Assembly: GCA_022496805.1 (NCBI GenBank)
Contig: CM040085.1
Span: forward strand, 29,541,811 to 29,605,810
Length of the DNA stretch: 64,000 bases
DNA from: Pohlia nutans
Lineage: Eukaryota > Streptophyta > Bryopsida > Bryales > Mniaceae
Reading direction: 5' to 3'
Shown: positions 37,362-47,639 of the stretch, piece after piece
How the letters are laid out: every line of letters starts with the position of its first letter
How positions within the stretch are numbered: the stretch's first letter is position 1
Notes under the pieces: generated by a model
Told to the model about the DNA's origin: nothing
What the model saw: only the letters and a program-made list of their open reading frames with translations
Databases searched by the model: none
Translations under genes and position numbers: made by a program

Positions 37362-37492
37362 CACTTGTAGAAACACCACCTGCGTAGACTAGCAAAAAGA
37401 CTCACGAGAAGACCCCACATGACAAATTAGACTAGTTGTGGGTCTTTTGGGGCATGCTTCTCTAGTCAACACGGACGGTGTTTCTACTAGTG
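37362..37492. mobile_element. CACTA-type MITE, second copy
   Basis: 131 bp, starting CACTTGTAGAAACACCACC and ending GGTGTTTCTACTAGTG, flanked by TCA/TTA. It shares the internal GCGTAGACTAGC, CCCCACATGAC and GACTAGTTGTGGG with the copy at 36748. Confidence 0.8.
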
Positions 37493-37555
37493 TTACCTGG
37501 CAAGAGCTTCGGCTCATTTTCATTCATTTATCCAGCATAACAATAGCAGCTTCCT

Positions 37556-38890
37556 TTGCTTATGTCGATTAGTTATCACACTTCACTCTCATGTATCAGT
37601 TGGACGGCAATCACAGACTCACAGAAAACAAGCCTTCTAAAATTTTGCACCGGCCAGTATATGGGAAACGCCAGAAAGCAACTATTTTTTGGCATAGATA
37701 GATTTCCATCAATCACATGCCCCATATGTAACTCACTTGATGCGGATACATGGCTCTATGTACTCCTAAAATGCAACCAATACCACATACACGCTATCCG
37801 GACCAAAAGACATAATAAAGCAGTCTGGACACTCCGAAAACTAATCTTATCCTCCCAAAAAGCCAGATGCTACATCCTCATGAATGCCAGTACATTCAAC
37901 AACAACCCACAAGAAAACACAGTCCCCACATAGCTCCTCCCCTGTACATGTGCTGGTCAAAGATGCCACTGTAACGCTAGATTCAAACCTGATATCCTAT
38001 GTGTTCAAGGACTACCATACCAAAGTATCCCACCATCCAACCCAATAGACAACCTCACAATACATTTTATCGAGTTCACATACTGTAATGATCGATTTCC
38101 CCATGAAACAATCACTAACAAAATCCAAAAATACCAACCTCTAATAGATAGCATACGCACCCATGGTTGGAAAACCAACCCACTTATTGTCATTACAGCC
38201 GGTGCATGGGGCACAACACATACTCCCTCCATGAAACACATTGAAACGCAATTCAAACTTCTTGACTCCTCCATGAAACACTTTGAAACGCAATTCAAAC
38301 TTCTTGACTCCTCCATAAAACAAACATTCAAGGAAATAACACTACTGCCATACAACAGTCATGTTGCATCTATTCTACTACATAAAAGAAAAATTGAAAA
38401 TAACCAACCATTACCAATTGTACACAACTAAACATTCAAAAGAGAAAGTGGTAACAACCACTATTTATTGGTCGCCTAGTACACACATTTGTCTCAGATA
38501 GGTGGGACAGGGCCGGTTGGTTGCTACAAATTTTCCTGCCTATGAGAACTCATTAGTAGCAGCAAGTCATGTATATCACATCACTACTCAAACAGATCCA
38601 CAGGGAATCGAACCCGGACCACATGATTGTAATAAATAGCACCCCTTACCAACCAACCGCAGGCCTCATGACTTGGCGATCACACACCACACCCTCATCC
38701 CATTTATACAGAACTTACCCCCTTTTTCAGAGTTACTTCTTATTGGTCACTAGTCACTAGAGTGTTTATTTTCGAGAGGAAAGAGTGGTTTTGTAACAAT
38801 GACCTTCTGTCCTGTGGACACTAAGTCATTGACATTACGAACACACACTTTATTCACGCCGGCCCCTATGGGCCCGGACTTTCTATATAT
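37556..38890 (+). pseudogene. LINE retrotransposon, ORF2 C-terminus and 3' end
   Basis: Plant LINEs encode an endonuclease-reverse transcriptase; only the C-terminal part and the 3' UTR remain. One frame runs 37556-38431 with a single TAG at 37931 where the context predicts Trp (ENTVPT-stop-LLPCTC). Visible are a reverse-transcriptase zinc-binding motif, CPICNSLDADTWLYVLLKC followed by His residues, then KRHNKAVWTLRKLI, CYILMNASTFNNNP, a CTCAGQRCHC cluster and FIEFTYCNDRFPHE. A 45 bp internal duplication (about 38231-38320) repeats the segment MKHxETQFKLLDSS. The 3' end (38829-38890) has a GCCGGCC/GGCCCGG hairpin and a TTTCTATATAT tail. The 5' part, including the catalytic YxDD, is missing. 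Confidence 0.8.
38580..38660 (-). repeat. tRNA-like box A/box B sequence
   Basis: Minus strand: GGTTGGTAAGGGGTGC followed by CCGGGTTCGATTCCCTG. The second is a textbook Pol III box B. It lies in the LINE 3' UTR in antisense and could be an inserted SINE head. It does not fold into a complete tRNA with an acceptor stem. Confidence 0.35.
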
Positions 38891-39059
38891 TAGTTGGACA
38901 AACAGGCCACCAAAATTAATTAATTGATTAATTAAAATTGTAAAATATAAAATATAAAATGGATCCTAGTGAGCTCTTCATAATGTAATTTAGAGATTCT
39001 TCTAGATCGAGATTTGTAATTCCCAGAGACTTGTCTCATTTGCAAAATTAAGGAGACAA

Positions 39060-39352
39060 CATAAAGACATCATACGCAATTATCCATTTATTTGATTCTA
39101 CTTATTTTGAAAAATCATGTTTAAAGTCTCACTTTTTAAATTAAGAATGAAACTTGACATAAACCGATTATGTTGTTTTTCAAAAAATCACAATATCTTA
39201 TTTTGAAAATCCATACCATACAAATAATAGTCAACTAGCACAAGAACCAAGAGAAATTTGGATGGATGAAAAACTATACAAGATGTAGTGTTGGGAAAGG
39301 TTGCAATTTGTTCGTCGTTCAATATATGGAGGCATGCGCGTCAAAGGGTTAA
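39060..39352. mobile_element. TTAA element family B, inverted left half
   Basis: Ends ATGCGCGTCAAAGGGTTAA, the inverse of the family B left end at 3414, and matches it back through TAGTCAACTAGCACAAGAAC. The other half is not present. Confidence 0.65.
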
Positions 39353-39353
39353 G

Positions 39354-39724
39354 TTAACCCTTAAACATCAAAGTAAGCCCCATGGGCTTATTTAAAAGAG
39401 AATAATCAAGAAAAAAATAGATTTTCTCAACCAAATCAAGCGTGGATTGGTGCGTTGGAAAGCTACTGAAAAAGCGATCTAGATTGCAAATTTGCGCCTC
39501 ATTTGAGAGATTGTGGAATCGTTATAAACTTGTTATGAAATTGAACAAGTTTTTGAGGTTGGGGCAGCTGAGATGCCGCAGTGCCGCAGGTCTAGAGTGC
39601 TACAGTGCTGGCCAGCAGTGTCCCGCAGAGCCGTTTTTGCATTTTTATTTTATTTTTTTCCCTCCGAAAATTCAGATGCCTTTCGGGCTGCCCTGCCCAG
39701 GCCCTCTTGACGTTTAAGAGTTAA
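39354..39724. mobile_element. TTAA-flanked MITE, family A, copy 2
   Basis: 371 bp, TTAACCCTTAAACATCAAAG to TTGACGTTTAAGAGTTAA, matching 202-575 throughout. It is separated by one base from the family B end on the left, and shares its right TTAA with the next element. Confidence 0.8.
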
Positions 39725-40264
39725 CCCCTAAAGGTCCTCACCTCTTTTGTAAAAGTCAAAGCACTATAATTTGCATACTTGAAATATCACATTGCATGAT
39801 TTATAAATTTTTATAAATAGTCATTAACATTATGAAGGTATGACAAAATTTTCAACATGATTGGAAGATATTTTGAATATTTACAAATTTTATCATGTAA
39901 ACAAGGTAAAAATTCAAAATAAATATATTTTTGTCAAATTTAATATCAAAAATTAAATTTAAGGTAGAAAAAAGTTATATCTACAAGGAGTAAAAATTTG
40001 AAAGTGAAGAAATTAAAAGAGACTTATAATTGGAGCATTTTTAGAAAGCCCTTTGTATTTTGGGCACTCAAAATTCAAATTTCTCGACGGTGAATTTTTT
40101 TCAAATGAAGTCTATTCTCCAATCCCAATGGTCAAAAGATGTATGATATCTTAACTTAAACATCTAATGAAAACACCAACCACAATAAAGCTAAAATACT
40201 TGATTTTTGGGGCGTTTGACCAAAAATCAAGCATAATATGGTTGATTGAGCACTTAGGGGTTAA
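39721..40264. mobile_element. TTAA element family L
   Basis: 544 bp, TTAACCCCTAAAGGTCCTCA to TTGAGCACTTAGGGGTTAA. No coding capacity. Confidence 0.75.
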
Positions 40265-41365
40265 AGGAGTTGGCAATAGAAAAAATCAGATCCGCTACAC
40301 AATAGCTACTAAGGATTCAAATTTTTGGTAGAAGATATAAGTTGCAGTAATGAACAATATGGTGTCACAGAAAAGATGATATTCCTATGTATTTTATGTG
40401 TTCACATGCAATTCAAAATTAAAATATTAAGGCCAAAATTTAGTTTCATTATATAATAAATTAATTGACCTGCCAATTTTGTGAAATTCCGCCATAATTT
40501 TAACATGATGTTATATGTTCAAATCAATGGCTAAATACAGCATCGGAAGAATCAACCTGTCTGGCTGGAGGATCGTTCATTTCCCTGTTGGTCTAGCTCC
40601 CAGATATTGAAGAAGGTTCTCTTGCAAAATAAAAACTCCAATTCGTTTGAGGTGCAATACGTATATGAGTGCCACTCTGAATACTAACAACCCTCTAGCT
40701 GATAATCAATACTTGTGCTTAATTCTTGCAGTTTACCATTGGCTTGTAAGCAATTCCAGGGTGGAGAAACATTTGTGCTCCACTTTCTCCTCAGTAGAAC
40801 TTCCGTTTTCTCTCGAAAAGAGAAAACATAAGAATTGGTCTGTGTCTGCAATTGGGAAATGAGGGATCCTGACAACATTGTCCCTATATCGGCTTGGTTC
40901 CAGCACAATTTAGGTATCTCATCAGGAGGTTGACGACAATATATTTTCAAATCGTTTTGGACGGTGAGAGAAAAGCAGCCATATACACTAGTTCGAAATC
41001 CAAAATGTCTCAGTAGACAGGTCAACACACGCTCATAGCAGGAGCAGGCATTGGTTTGAAGCTGAGATTCATGCACTCTGTGCTTTAGCCGACACCCACT
41101 CCGTTAAGACAAAGTGGTAACGCCTCGCAGCCAAAGCATTCTTAAATGCACAACTGAGCACACACACTGTCCACGATAACAGATATCAGAATCACAGCCA
41201 CTTCCAGGTTTGGAAATGATAAGCATAAAGAATTCTGAACTGAGTCATAACAACAGCAATGAAATGAATTGAATGATTAATGTCACTGAAAGGCCCGTGG
41301 CGGTAATCAAAAAGCAAGAACTAAATCTAAACCCGTAACCCTAACCTAAACCCTGAAGAGGTATG

Positions 41366-42342
41366 CACAGGGGTCAGAAATTGTGATGTTGTGTCCACAC
41401 GGTTATTCGGTCAGGGATAACTGTTTTGGCATATAAATCATCATACCCCTCAAACCAAGTGACGAGTACAAAATCAATACACGAAGGATCAGAAACAGAT
41501 GTCTCCACACTTTGACGTTCACAGGACTCTACGACCGTGGATACAAATACGGTATATAGACACCCCACATTCTTAGGGCAACACCCCGCCAAGAGTGATA
41601 CCCCCGTCAGAATTCGGAATACAGAAAGTGGAGTGTAGGCCGCATGGTCTGTCCCAAAGAGTAAATGCAGCGACGCTGCTCCCCAGGGCAATGGAATATG
41701 CGGCCTCGTCTTCACAACAGAAGCTACCTATCACAAGTGACAGAAAAGCAACAACCGTGAAGCTCGTGATCTTTGACGTTAGCAAGAGACTCTACGACCA
41801 CACAGTAGGTCGCTCCACGCTGCAAGAGCAATACCCCGCCAAGGATACTGCTCCCGTCATCGTTAACAAAAACCCTAAGGAAAACGTCATACACTCATAC
41901 AGTAGCAACCAAATAAGAATCAGAACCGAGTCATAAAGATACTAATCAAAACAGCAAGAACTAATGACCTGAGGACTGCAGAGATAGACACAGGGGTCAG
42001 AAATGTCCACAGGGTTGTTCGGTCAGGGATAACTGTTTCGAACTTTAGGGTTTAGGGTTCAGACAGGTCAATGAAGGTAGCATGGTCTGTCCCAAAGAGT
42101 AATGGCAGCGACGCTGCTCCCCAGGGCAATGGAATATGCGACCTCGTCTTCACGACACAGATTAACTATCACGAATGACAGAAAAGCAACTATCGTGAAG
42201 CTGGCGCTCTTTGACGTTAGCAAGAGACTCTACGACCATACAGTAGGTCGCTCCATGCTGCAAGAGCAATACCCCGCCAAGGATACTGCTCCCGTCATAG
42301 TTAACAAAAACCAAACAGTAGCAACCAAATAAGAATCAGAAA
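41366..42342. repeat. Internal direct duplication in a possible gene region
   Basis: Two 233 bp segments, 41642-41874 and 42080-42312, are about 90% alike and equal in length. Both are preceded by GGGGTCAGAAAT and GGTCAGGGATAACTGTTT, and followed by CAGTAGCAACCAAATAAGAA. Both copies stay open on both strands. On minus each reads as a hydrophobic stretch (SFTVVAFLSLVIGSFCC in one) followed by AYSIALGSSVAA and TLWDRPC; on plus each reads TLLPRAMEYA and LFDVSKRLYDHTVGRS. I cannot tell which strand, if either, is coding. No family is recognised. Confidence 0.6.
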
Positions 42343-42803
42343 AGTAAAGAGTAGTCAATCCTCATGGAGCATTTTCTGCTCGCATAGGACTGGGGCGACA
42401 ATTCTTTCTCATCACTTCCTTATTAGTTCATGGTCTCGACCATCTGCGAAGGATACACTTCCATTCAGAAACTGCACGCTGGTAATGCATATTTTTCTCA
42501 TTCACTGGCGATCTCAGAACAGGTCCATGTTGATATCCTCACTCAACTTTCCAATCCACTTGATGTCAGGAGCTTTCAGAACCTCAGTTGAAAGATGGTG
42601 ATAGTTAAACATCACAGATTTCAGAAGTTTTCGGACTTTTTTGCATCACCGGTTCTCAGAGCATCGGACGAAATACAACCTATTAATTTCCACCATGTAA
42701 GAATCAGAAAAGTAAAGAGTCAATCCTCATGGAGCATTTTGCTCGCATAGGACTGGGGCGACAATTCTTCCTCATCACTTCCTTATCATTATGTGGTATC
42801 GAC
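42331..42803. repeat. Second direct duplication, about 105 bp
   Basis: Segments 42331-42442 and 42699-42803 share AGAATCAGAAAAGTAAAGAG, CCTCATGGAGCATTTT and GGACTGGGGCGACAATTCTT. It adjoins the duplication at 41366-42342 and probably arose in the same locus. Confidence 0.7.
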
Positions 42804-42997
42804 ACAAAGGTAGTTTTCGAGAGCCTCAGGTTACAATTAAGCGTCATAGAAATGCAAGGGCATACTGAGGAGGTTCTCCTTGTGAAACAAGGTCCCAGCA
42901 CCGCCTGCAACTGCGCCCGTAGAGGTACCATCACTGGCAGCAACACAAATAAACAGACTCCAAGACCGTGATCGACTGTGAACAGGGCATACGTCAT
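42704..42997 (-). CDS. Unrecognised ORF, 97 aa, in the duplicated locus
   Basis: Starts at a CACCATGA context. The product begins MTYALFTVDHGLGVCLFVLLPV, hydrophobic at first and then basic. The region upstream on minus (43000-43300) is GC-rich and resembles a plant 5' leader. A minus-strand gene running 43300 to about 40640 with the duplicated segments as exons is possible but unproven. An overlapping minus frame (42837-43022) and a plus frame (42729-42971) are equally open. Confidence 0.2.
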   Translation of the reverse strand: MTYALFTVDHGLGVCLFVLLPVMVPLRAQLQAVLGPCFTRRTSSVCPCISMTLNCNLRLSKTTFVSIPHNDKEVMRKNCRPSPMRAKCSMRIDSLLF

Positions 42998-43599
42998 GGT
43001 GAAGGGACAGCCCCGCCCACACCAGAGGCGTTTTCCAAGAACACTGACAAAAAAATCCTAAAACCTATCCTCCCAACCAAAGGAACTCGACGCTTCTCTG
43101 CATAGACTCAAGTTGCTCGCCCTCGTTCCAAATGTGCCGGATACAAAGATGTGATGCTGAGGCGGAGAGCTGCGAATATAAAGCATGAAAGAGGAGCTCC
43201 GAACCCTAGAAGGTTAGAATGGAGCACGAAGATAAACCCTAATTCTTCAACGGCAAGTTCCAAAAACAGCCTTGGAGCCGAAACGTGATAATATGGAGTT
43301 CTGTAGCTAGTGGAGCTGCAAAAGTGACATTAAAAATACTCACTGATTGATGATTTTATTTTATTTTTGGTGATTCATTACATTGTTAAGCCCTAGACTT
43401 TGTACCCCTACTGAAGTTTCTAAGATTTTTTTGTGATGCTCTCCGATGTTCTTTGTTTTCACATCTTAAGTTTGTCTTACTTACTTGGCTCCTGCTAAAT
43501 TCCTTCATATACCAGCAAGTGTCAATCATCTTTCACTCTAATTCCAACAAAAGTTATTGTATCAGTAAAAATCAAATGAAGCAGTAAGGGGTGCAGAAC

Positions 43600-44200
43600 T
43601 CTACTGTTATAGAATGTAATTTTTCAGTATGGTGTGTCACTCTTTTATGGTTGTGGCATGTGGGTTGCCTCAAATGATGATCTTCGAACTCCACTCTAAT
43701 TGCCAAACAAAATCTTTTCAAGCAATCCATCGTCGTGGTTTCACTTGTTTTGCAATATTCATCTGTGGCATCTCCCGACAAGCCATAACAAAACATTCAT
43801 AGTGCAGATGTGTACTTCTAGTGCTGTGAAAGTCCTACATACTCACACGCATCTACTTTTTGGACAATATAATTGTCCCGCTTACAAATCCTATCTATGA
43901 TTGACAATAAAAGTGAACATTGCACACGATAGCATCTACGGAACAAATTTGGCCCATACATCTGCTCGTCACAAAAGTAATCGAACATCATATAGTGGTA
44001 CATCTCAACTCTAAACCTCTCAATATTAAGGGGATTTTTCGGGACGGGATCCACCACGAATTGATGGCAATGCTTGTCCTAGATTGACAAACCCTAATTT
44101 CAATACAAAATTAAGCAAGACATCATCTTCTTCAATGTCGCATTCCCTACTAGCTCTAAATTGTATTCGCCATGCATCTATGGAAAAAACCACTAGCTCT
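43600..44200 (-). pseudogene. PIF/Harbinger transposase, N-terminal remnant
   Basis: Matches the N-terminal third of the 5253-6386 transposase family: DAWRIQFRASRECDIEEDD at the start, then LNIERFRVEMYHYMMFD, YFCDEQMYGPNLFRRCYRV, YIVQKVDA, YGLSGDATDEYC and DHHLRQPT. A frameshift separates the first part (44190-44026) from the rest. The protein stops resembling the family at about 43680, before the first catalytic Asp, so the whole DDE core is gone. The foldback element at 44222 has inserted just upstream of the start. Confidence 0.8.
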
Positions 44201-44830
44201 TGGTTGTGACCAAGAGCAAGGAACACGCAATTTGCTATTTATGCACTTGGTCAAGTGCGTTCATTTCATGAGCAAATTTTGCTCAACAAAATTTGTGTAA
44301 AAAGTACTCTAAAAAACAACGATTTTTTTCTTTCTACAATCACTTTCATTGTAAACAAACAATTCTTTTATTTATTTTTTATCCTTATCTTTATATTTTC
44401 TTTTATCTTGTTTCTTTTATCTTGTTTCTTTTTGTCTTCTTTCTTGTCTTCTTTTTGTTTTCCTTCTTGTTTGCCTTCTTGTCTTCTTCTTTTTCTTCTA
44501 TTTTTTCTTCATTCTTTTCTTTTCATTTTTTTTCTTCTTGTGGCAGCCACAAACTCTACACCCGCACCAAAGAAGAAAAAAGAAACTTCTTTTCTTCTTT
44601 TGTCTTCTTTTTGGTCTAGCTTTCACGAACCCTAAAAAATAAAAAAATAAAAAATTAGAGTTCAGCCGGCGGCTGAACCCTAAACGGCGAAAAAAAAAAA
44701 AAAAAAAAAAAAACACTTTTTTTTTTTTTTTGTTTTGTTTCTTTCTTCGTTTTTTCGTTTTTTTCGTTTAGGGTGCGCGGCCGCGCACCTTATCCGGCCT
44801 CTTCCTTTCCCCCTCTTCAGCCAGTCTTCC

Positions 44831-45502
44831 ATGATGCAAACTGCAAATCTCGCAATTGATGCAAACTGCAAATCAATCAAGGTGAGCGCCACCAGCATGG
44901 GAGCTCTCCGTTTCTCCACTCGCAGGGCCAGCAGTTTTAGGGTTCGCGCTGCCGGCAACCCTAAGCGCATCGACAACTTCGTGAGGGGGCAAAATCCGAC
45001 GCCAGCAACTTCGGCAAGGCAGTGGCGGAGAAAGTGGGCGTCGTTGAGTGAACGGTCAAGGATGTGGGACGCGACGTAGGCGCCGAAGCTCAAGAGGCCG
45101 TGGACGCTGTCAACAAGAAGGTTGGACGAGGCAGGCGATAAGGCCAACCAAGTGCGTGACGAAGTGAAGACATCCACCCGCAACACCTTGGGTTCCGCCA
45201 CCGAAACTCGTGACGGCCAATCCGTCGTGGTGCGCACATCTCCATCTCCTTGCGCTGCATCTCCATTTCCATAGCCATCGCCCTCTCTTGTGTGCACAGC
45301 GCCATCTAAATCGCCATCTCCTCTGCACAGTCTGTGCACATGTCTACAAGAATGTTCTGACTCTGATCTTGGTGTGTAGGAGAAGGCACAGAATGCTGCA
45401 GGAAATGTGGGCGACAATTTGAAGCAGAATGTCGATTATGGAACTGGCGCAGTGAAGAATGCGGCGGATGATGCAAGCAAAAACGCTAAGAAGAGCATGT
45501 AG
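44831..45502 (+). pseudogene. Captured plastid LEA-like gene, intron retained
   Basis: Begins ATGATG; the N-terminus (MMQTANLAIDAN, then ALRFSTRRASSFRVRAAGNP) looks like a chloroplast transit peptide. The body is the Lys/Ala/Asp/Val-rich helical pattern of LEA-type proteins: NFGKAVAEKVG, TVKDVGRDVGAEAQEAV, VNKKV, DEAGDKANQVRDEVKTSTR. After an intron whose acceptor is TTGGTGTGTAG at 45379, the last exon encodes EKAQNAAGNVGDNLKQN and ends DDASKNAKKSM-stop. Lesions: one-base loss near 44990, TGA near 45050, one-base gain near 45122. Retention of the intron argues for DNA-level capture by the foldback element rather than retroposition. LEA assignment rests on composition and repeat pattern. Confidence 0.65.
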
Positions 45503-45605
45503 AGATTGGGCATGGTTATAGTGTACGATAGAGATTGGGCTCGGTTATAGATTTGACTGATAATTGTACAAATTGAAACTAGAATTGATATCGTGTAATG
45601 GAAAT

Positions 45606-45750
45606 CTTGAAGAGCAGTGCTGGTTGTTTTTCTCTTTTTCTCTTTTTCTTTGAAAGCAAATGAAGAAATTCATTGCAAGAGCAGTGCTAATTCTTTTTTT
45701 CTCTTTCTTTGCAAGCAAATGAACAGACTCATTGCAAAAGCACAGCTGGT
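45606..45750 (+). repeat. Tandem duplication downstream of the captured gene
   Basis: Two to three copies of a 60-75 bp unit with GAGCAGTGCT, TTTTTCTCTTTCTTTG and AAGCAAATGAA...TCATTGCAA. It lies within foldback copy 3, likely from the captured 3' region. Confidence 0.65.
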
Positions 45751-46336
45751 TTAACTTGCAGAGCAGATGCTTCTTCTTGGATGCTTCATACTTATAAAAA
45801 AACTTATACTTCATACTTCATTAAAAAAGAAAATTCAAAATTTCAAAAAAAAAAAAACAACGGCCACTCGTCTCATTTTTTTTGTTTTTTCTCGTCTTCC
45901 TCCTCCGCCGTTTAAGGAGAAGAAGACGCCTAAACAAAAAAGAAGACGGAAAGAAAAATAAAATAAAAATAAATAAAATTCTTTGGTGTGGGTGGGATTT
46001 GTGATTGTCACAAGAAGAAAAATAAATAAAAAGAAATGAATGAAGAAAATATAGGAGAAAAAGAAGAAGACAGGAAGGAAGACAAGAAGGAAAACAAGAA
46101 GAAAACAAGAAGAAAACAAGAAAGAAAGAAACAAGATAAAAGAAAAGATAAAAGAAAAGATAAAGATAAGGATTAAATATAAAAATAAAAATTATTTTTT
46201 TACAATGAAAGTGATTGTAGAAAGACAAAAAGTGTTGTTTTTTAAAGAATTTTTTTAGACAAATTTTTTAATGCGTTCGGGGGCCAAGTGCATGATTATA
46301 TGGCCAAGTGCGTAAATAGCGAATTGCGTGTTAAGG

Positions 46337-47221
46337 GTCGCCAAAAAAAATTACTTGAACAAAGCAAACCAGCAGTAGAACACTAGAGGGGAAAAAATGA
46401 GCCCGCAATGTAGCAGTTAAGTTGTTGGACTAGCAGCACTATCCCCGACATACGTGGCCCGTGTCCATTGGTCCACGCAAATGAGTGGACCCATCTCCTG
46501 CCTCGTCACTGGATCATCGTTAGTCAACTGGTGGCTCGTCCTCCTAGTCAACCGTGGCTTTCGACTGTGGCACGTCATTTTTTTCGCATGGGTGGGGTAT
46601 AGACACGGCCAAGATCAATAACTCCTTCCCCGAACCCCTCAAAGCGTATTTGACGCAACTAATTACCTGCGGCATGGTGGAGATGTTCTAAGGGTCTCGC
46701 TTCATCATAAGAGGGCGAATGAATATGCAATAACAAATTTTTGGTGTTAACCCCTAAATGACTGTATGTAAGGCTTCTAGGGAGCTTTTGTAGTAGAAAA
46801 GCACATATTTTGATTGCATGGACCGTGAGAGCTTGGATTTGCCACAAGAGGACTCTCGCTATTTTTTGGAGCTTAATGCGTGGGTTCCTCCCAATTAGAA
46901 ATTGATGAAGTAATGGATTTTTGTTAAATTCTTTGAGCTCATTCTGAGCTCCTTCGACGAGCTGACAGGGCAACGTTGTGAGCGAGAACGCGAGGTTCAT
47001 AAGGAAACGAGGGATTTGAGGGCTCAGGAGTTGACTATAATCACATTGATTGACCCTGACTCACTTTGAGGTTGGGAGCCGGGTTCTTTGCAAGGCCAAC
47101 TCATGTATGAGAGAATGGACCAAAGGCCCACTGCCGTTTCTGGCTTTATGGCCGGTATCTTTATTTTATTTTTTATTATTTTTTATTTCGTCATTGCTCG
47201 GAGGGGGGAAGGTTGGAGCTA
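46337..47221. other. No recognisable gene; solitary TTAA-type end
   Basis: TTAACCCCTAAATGACTGTA at 46747 lacks a visible right partner. The open frame at 46659-47000 (-) has no recognised domain. Confidence 0.3.
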
Positions 47222-47637
47222 AGGTGGTTACCCCATTCCCAACTGAATAAGAAATACGGATATGAGACATTGATATTATTTAGTATTATTATTTTTTAGA
47301 GTTAGGCAAGAAGAAATAGATTTCAACACAAGTTGAAACATAATTTTTGGATGAAGAATGAATTAGTTATAGATTTTCAAGTTGAAGTATGACACATCCC
47401 ATTTACGTCACATATGTAGAGCTCTTTTTGTCTAAAGAAGATTTGTATTGCACAGAGTAAAGATGCTTAAACCAACAACAACGAACCCATAACCACACTT
47501 ACATATACTAAAACCAACAAGAGAGAACCCATTACCAACTGTAACTCATGCTACAACCAACATCATTGCAGCATTGATTGTGGAAAATGCCCCTAGCTGT
47601 TGGTCTAAGGCGTTAGTTGGGAATGGGGTAACCACCT
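47222..47637. mobile_element. TA-flanked MITE (AGGTGGTTACCCC ends), copy 2
   Basis: 416 bp with inverted ends AGGTGGTTACCCCATTCCC and its complement, flanked by TA at 47220-47221 and 47638-47639. The ends are related to 16772-17076; the interiors are not obviously alike. Confidence 0.65.
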
Positions 47638-47639
47638 TA

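Larger units (their letters stand above)
44222..46332. mobile_element. Foldback DNA transposon with 4 bp target duplication, copy 3, carrying a host gene
   Basis: A 2111 bp element, AACACGCAATTTGCTATTTA on the left and the inverse of this end on the right, flanked by direct AAGG (44218-44221 and 46333-46336). Both arms carry the palindrome region and the polypyrimidine/polypurine tract. The left arm also has the CGCGGCCGCGCACC block at about 44773, directly followed by captured sequence. The right arm lacks the inner blocks. The centre holds a decayed LEA-like gene. It lies beside the Harbinger remnant. Confidence 0.85.

Noticed and set aside
44255..46228. Leu/Phe-rich ORFs over the arms of foldback copy 3
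   Set aside because: Translations of the polypyrimidine tract and its inverse.
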